A DNA stretch of 7,595 nt, from NCBI GenBank assembly GCA_964580905.1, contig CAZOLR010000059.1, forward strand, positions 1 to 7,595, written 5' to 3'. Position numbers and translations under genes: made by a program. Shown piece after piece: positions 5,353-7,595 of the stretch (its first letter is position 1; each line of letters begins with the position of its first letter). The notes under the pieces are model-generated. The model did not search any database. It had not been told where the DNA came from and saw only the letters and a program-made list of their open reading frames with translations. This DNA is from G041228335 sp964580905. GTDB taxonomy: Bacteria; Pseudomonadota; Alphaproteobacteria; Puniceispirillales; UBA1172.

Positions 5353-6471
5353 GTGTCGCTTCACGTCATTCTGCCAGCAAAAGAACAGTTTACCGATCGC
5401 CGAGCGGGAGCGGTGGCGAGAGTTGCCCATGATGGTCTTAAAGGAAGCAAATTCCAGAACACGGTCACTGTCTTTGGTCAGCCGCTGGATGAGGAGCCCC
5501 TATCCGGCTTTTCCTATCGGGGTATTCGTACATGGCACCGGTTTATTCATGGCCGGAATATCGGTCTCGGCAAGGGGTATCTTGCATGGTTGAAACGATT
5601 ATCCAAAGCCGAACGACCCAGTCTGATTGAGGTGCACGGACGCTGTGCGCTGGCCCGTATGATTGCCGAGGCGGTGCCTGATATCCCGGTTGTTCTTGTC
5701 CTGCATAACGATCCGCGGGACATGAAAGGCGCACGCAGCCTTGAAGAGCGGCTTCATCTTGCCGGGGTGCTCGCTGGTGTGTTCGCTGTCTCGGATTACC
5801 TGATCCGCTGCTTTCAGGATGGCTTTCTGCCGGAACAGACTGATACTTCCCTCTTTCACCTGACGGCGTTTGGTGCCGACCGCCCCTGCCTGTCCCCGCC
5901 CCCCAAGACAAAGACTATCCTTGTTGTAGGACGTATGGTGCCGGAAAAAGGTATGCTTGAAGCCGCCGAGGCCGCCGCCACCGTTCTGCCCGATTACCCG
6001 GACTGGCAGTTTGTCATGATCGGGGCACGCCGCGGCAATGGCCCCGCGCCGTCATCCTATGAAAAAGATGTTAAGGACCGGCTGGCCCCGCTTGGTGCGC
6101 AGGCCACTCTCCTCGGGCATTTGCCTTATGAAGATGTCCAGCGGTATCAGGCCGGTGCCGAAATCATCCTCGTTCCCTCACAATGGCAGGAACCGGCTGG
6201 ACGGGTGGTGATCGAAGCCCTGATGTTCGGTGCGGCCCTGATTGCCAGCCGGCGTGGCGGCATTCCTGAATACGCGGAAGGAAGAGCCATGCTGATCGAT
6301 ACACCGGATGTGGCCAGTCTTGCCCGGGCAATCCGGTCTCTTGTCGATGATACGGCCGGACGACATGCGCTCCAGAAGACCGCCTGGGATAACTATCCCT
6401 TCACGCATGATGCCATGATCCGTGCCATTGATCAGGCCCGCCGGAAGGTACTTGAACGGGCTGGCAATTAA
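5353..6471 (+). CDS. Glycosyltransferase family 4 (GT-B fold) protein
   Basis: This 372-residue GT-B glycosyltransferase probably transfers a sugar from a nucleotide donor to a cell-envelope glycan or glycolipid at the cytoplasmic face. The N-terminal acceptor domain opens MSLHVILPAKEQFTDRRAGA with AGAVA (18-22) near the usual glycine loop. The C-terminal donor domain starts ILVVGRMVPEKGMLEA (189-204), with the donor-binding Arg194 and Lys199. The GT4 EX7E motif is Glu280 to Glu288 in EPAGRVVIEAL, followed by GAALIASRRGGIPE. The start is GTG at 5353 with AGGGAAG (5338-5344) upstream; the first residues already form the first Rossmann strand. The length is normal for GT4. The gene stands alone between metabolic genes, with no LPS or capsule partners in the window, so its pathway is not clear. 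LPS-core or exopolysaccharide synthesis is an inference. Confidence 0.92.
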   Translation: MSLHVILPAKEQFTDRRAGAVARVAHDGLKGSKFQNTVTVFGQPLDEEPLSGFSYRGIRTWHRFIHGRNIGLGKGYLAWLKRLSKAERPSLIEVHGRCALARMIAEAVPDIPVVLVLHNDPRDMKGARSLEERLHLAGVLAGVFAVSDYLIRCFQDGFLPEQTDTSLFHLTAFGADRPCLSPPPKTKTILVVGRMVPEKGMLEAAEAAATVLPDYPDWQFVMIGARRGNGPAPSSYEKDVKDRLAPLGAQATLLGHLPYEDVQRYQAGAEIILVPSQWQEPAGRVVIEALMFGAALIASRRGGIPEYAEGRAMLIDTPDVASLARAIRSLVDDTAGRHALQKTAWDNYPFTHDAMIRAIDQARRKVLERAGN

Positions 6472-6482
6472 GTTTGTTTTTT
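6436..6482 (+). terminator. Weak candidate terminator after the glycosyltransferase gene
   Basis: GCCCG (6436-6440) and CGGGC (6457-6461) can pair inside the last codons of the gene, and a T-rich run (TTTGTTTTTT, 6473-6482) follows the stop codon. The stem is short and lies 11 bases from the T-tract, so efficiency would be poor; the T-tract alone is the clearer signal. Confidence 0.25.
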
Positions 6483-6523
6483 GCTCATCAACCTGGCATT
6501 TATCACAGTTTCCTCTTTCTCGA

Positions 6524-6553
6524 ACACCAACATGCCTATAGGCTGTAGGGTGT
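6524..6553. promoter_or_regulatory. Nested palindrome upstream of the acyl-CoA dehydrogenase gene
   Basis: GCCTATAGGC (6534-6543) is a perfect 10-bp palindrome. It is flanked by a second, outer inverted repeat, ACACC (6524-6528) and GGTGT (6549-6553), almost centred on it. The element ends 29 bases before the ATG of the acyl-CoA dehydrogenase gene, where an operator or promoter would be expected, and TATAGG could serve as a -10-like box. No matching -35 box is clear. A fatty-acid or acyl-CoA-responsive repressor (TetR or GntR type) is a common partner for such genes, but none is visible here. Confidence 0.35.
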
Positions 6554-6582
6554 GAGTTCAGTGATTTTATCCGGAGTTTTCC

Positions 6583-7595
6583 ATGACTGATGCAAGCCTT
6601 CTTGAAGAAATCCGAAACGGTGTTGCCGCGCTGTGTCAGGATTTTCCCGGACCCTACTGGCAGGAATGTGACGCCGCCAGGGAATACCCGGAGGCATTTG
6701 TCGAGGCGCTGACAACTTCAGGTTATCTGGCCGCACTCATCCCCGAAGAATATGGCGGCACTGGTCTGAGCCTGACCGCAGGGGCCGTCATTCTGGAGGA
6801 AATTCACCGCCAGGGGTGCAACGCCGCCGCCTGCCATGCCCAGATGTACACGATGGGAACAGTCCTGCGTCACGGTAATGATGCGCAGAAAAAGACCTAT
6901 CTGCCTCGTATTGCGGATGGCTCTCTCCGCCTCCAGGCTTTTGGCGTGACCGAACCGACCAGCGGCACGGATACTCTGTCCTTACGTACCACCGCCAAAA
7001 AAGATGGCGATGACTATATTATCAACGGCCAGAAAATCTGGACGTCCCGGGCGGAACATTCAGACCTCATGCTGCTCCTGGCCCGCACCACACCACGTGA
7101 CCAGGTGGCCAAGCGCACCGACGGGCTTTCGGTCTTTCTTCTTGAGATGAAAGATCTCATCGGAAACGGAATGACCATCCGCCCGATCCGCACCATGATC
7201 AACCATTCCACGACCGAGGTTTTCTTCGACAATATGCGCATCCCGGCAAGTTGCCTTATCGGGGAAGAAGGCAAGGGGTTCCGCTATATCCTTTCCGGCA
7301 TGAACGCCGAACGTATCCTCATTGCCGCGGAATGCATCGGTGATGCCAAATGGTTTATCGACAAGGCGACCAGCTACGCCAATGACCGCGCTGTGTTCGG
7401 CAATCCCATCGGGAAGAATCAGGGAATCCAGTTCCCTGTCGCCAGGGCATATGCCCATATGCTTGCCGCCGAGGCCATCGTCTACCGTGCCGCGGCAACT
7501 TATGATGACGGCAAAGACCCCGGCGGGGAGGCCAATATCGCCAAGATGCTGGCGGCGGATGCCTCCTGGGAAGCGGCGGAAGCCTGCCTGCAGAC
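6583..7595 (+). CDS. Acyl-CoA dehydrogenase (partial, C-terminus outside window)
   Basis: This FAD-dependent acyl-CoA dehydrogenase would introduce the alpha-beta double bond into an acyl-CoA and pass electrons to ETF. The 337 codons in the window cover most of a usual protein of about 380-400 residues; the gene runs off the right edge. Visible motifs are GYLAALIPEEYGGTGLS (47-63) in the N-terminal helical domain, the FAD/substrate segment AFGVTEPTSGTD (119-130), NGQKIWTSRAEHSD (148-161), and RAVFGNPIGKNQGIQF (269-284) in the C-terminal domain. Glu243 in MNAERIL aligns with the position that carries the catalytic base in isovaleryl-CoA and long-chain dehydrogenases. The alternative base position, in the IYEGT-type region, is beyond the window. 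The start ATG-6583 has GGAG (6572-6575) seven bases upstream. The chain-length or branched-chain specificity is not decidable. Confidence 0.94.
   Translation, partial: MTDASLLEEIRNGVAALCQDFPGPYWQECDAAREYPEAFVEALTTSGYLAALIPEEYGGTGLSLTAGAVILEEIHRQGCNAAACHAQMYTMGTVLRHGNDAQKKTYLPRIADGSLRLQAFGVTEPTSGTDTLSLRTTAKKDGDDYIINGQKIWTSRAEHSDLMLLLARTTPRDQVAKRTDGLSVFLLEMKDLIGNGMTIRPIRTMINHSTTEVFFDNMRIPASCLIGEEGKGFRYILSGMNAERILIAAECIGDAKWFIDKATSYANDRAVFGNPIGKNQGIQFPVARAYAHMLAAEAIVYRAAATYDDGKDPGGEANIAKMLAADASWEAAEACLQ

Noticed and set aside
7060..7458. Minus-strand open frame of 132 codons inside the acyl-CoA dehydrogenase gene
   Set aside because: It is antisense to a strongly supported gene and has no recognisable motif.
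1..7595. Mobile element, prophage, toxin-antitoxin, CRISPR or defence system
   Set aside because: No transposase, integrase, terminal inverted repeats, direct-repeat array, or small toxin-antitoxin pair was seen; all long frames belong to ordinary metabolic, transport or envelope families.

Overview
The window looks like chromosomal DNA of a Gram-negative proteobacterium, most likely an alphaproteobacterium. The reasons are a moderately high GC content, ATG or GTG starts with GGAGG-type ribosome binding sites, an outer-membrane-type lipoprotein, and tightly packed, partly divergent catabolic genes with short overlaps. The taxonomic call is an inference from style. There is no rRNA, tRNA, CRISPR array, transposase, integrase or phage gene. 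Nine protein genes fill the window and no gene-free stretch exceeds 200 bases.

Layout: (1) Bases 1-787, minus strand, hold the N-terminal 262 codons of a YnjB-type periplasmic binding protein of an ABC importer; the gene runs off the left edge. (2) A 162-base divergent spacer (788-949) contains a 7-bp inverted repeat followed, on the minus strand, by a U-tract, with a second competing pairing inside it. This could be an attenuator-like leader. (3) Bases 950-1729, plus, encode a lipoprotein with a glycine-rich linker and a C-terminal beta-rich domain resembling TbpB-like (transferrin-binding-protein-like) surface lipoproteins. (4) Bases 1746-2959, minus, form a two-gene operon: a PaaI-type hotdog thioesterase and a classical SDR dehydrogenase, joined by an ATGA overlap. 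(5) Bases 3109-3537, plus, encode a small VOC-fold metalloprotein, divergent from that operon. (6) Bases 3553-5162, minus, form a second two-gene operon: a DHRS6/BDH2-like SDR and a 3-hydroxyisobutyrate-dehydrogenase-family reductase, joined by a GTGA overlap. (7) Bases 5353-6471, plus, encode a GT4 glycosyltransferase, preceded by an 8-bp inverted repeat. (8) Bases 6583-7595, plus, encode an acyl-CoA dehydrogenase that runs off the right edge; a perfect 10-bp palindrome lies in its leader.

Functionally, most genes look like small-molecule catabolism: two SDRs, a beta-hydroxyacid dehydrogenase, a hotdog thioesterase, a VOC protein and an acyl-CoA dehydrogenase. These could process hydroxy acids, sugar acids or acyl-CoA thioesters, but the four transcription units have separate promoters and the sequence does not prove one shared pathway. 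The glycosyltransferase is a cell-envelope gene and looks unrelated. I see no convincing undescribed multi-gene system. The items most worth checking are the spacer RNA structure, the CxxC-bearing lipoprotein and the palindromic sites before the last two genes.
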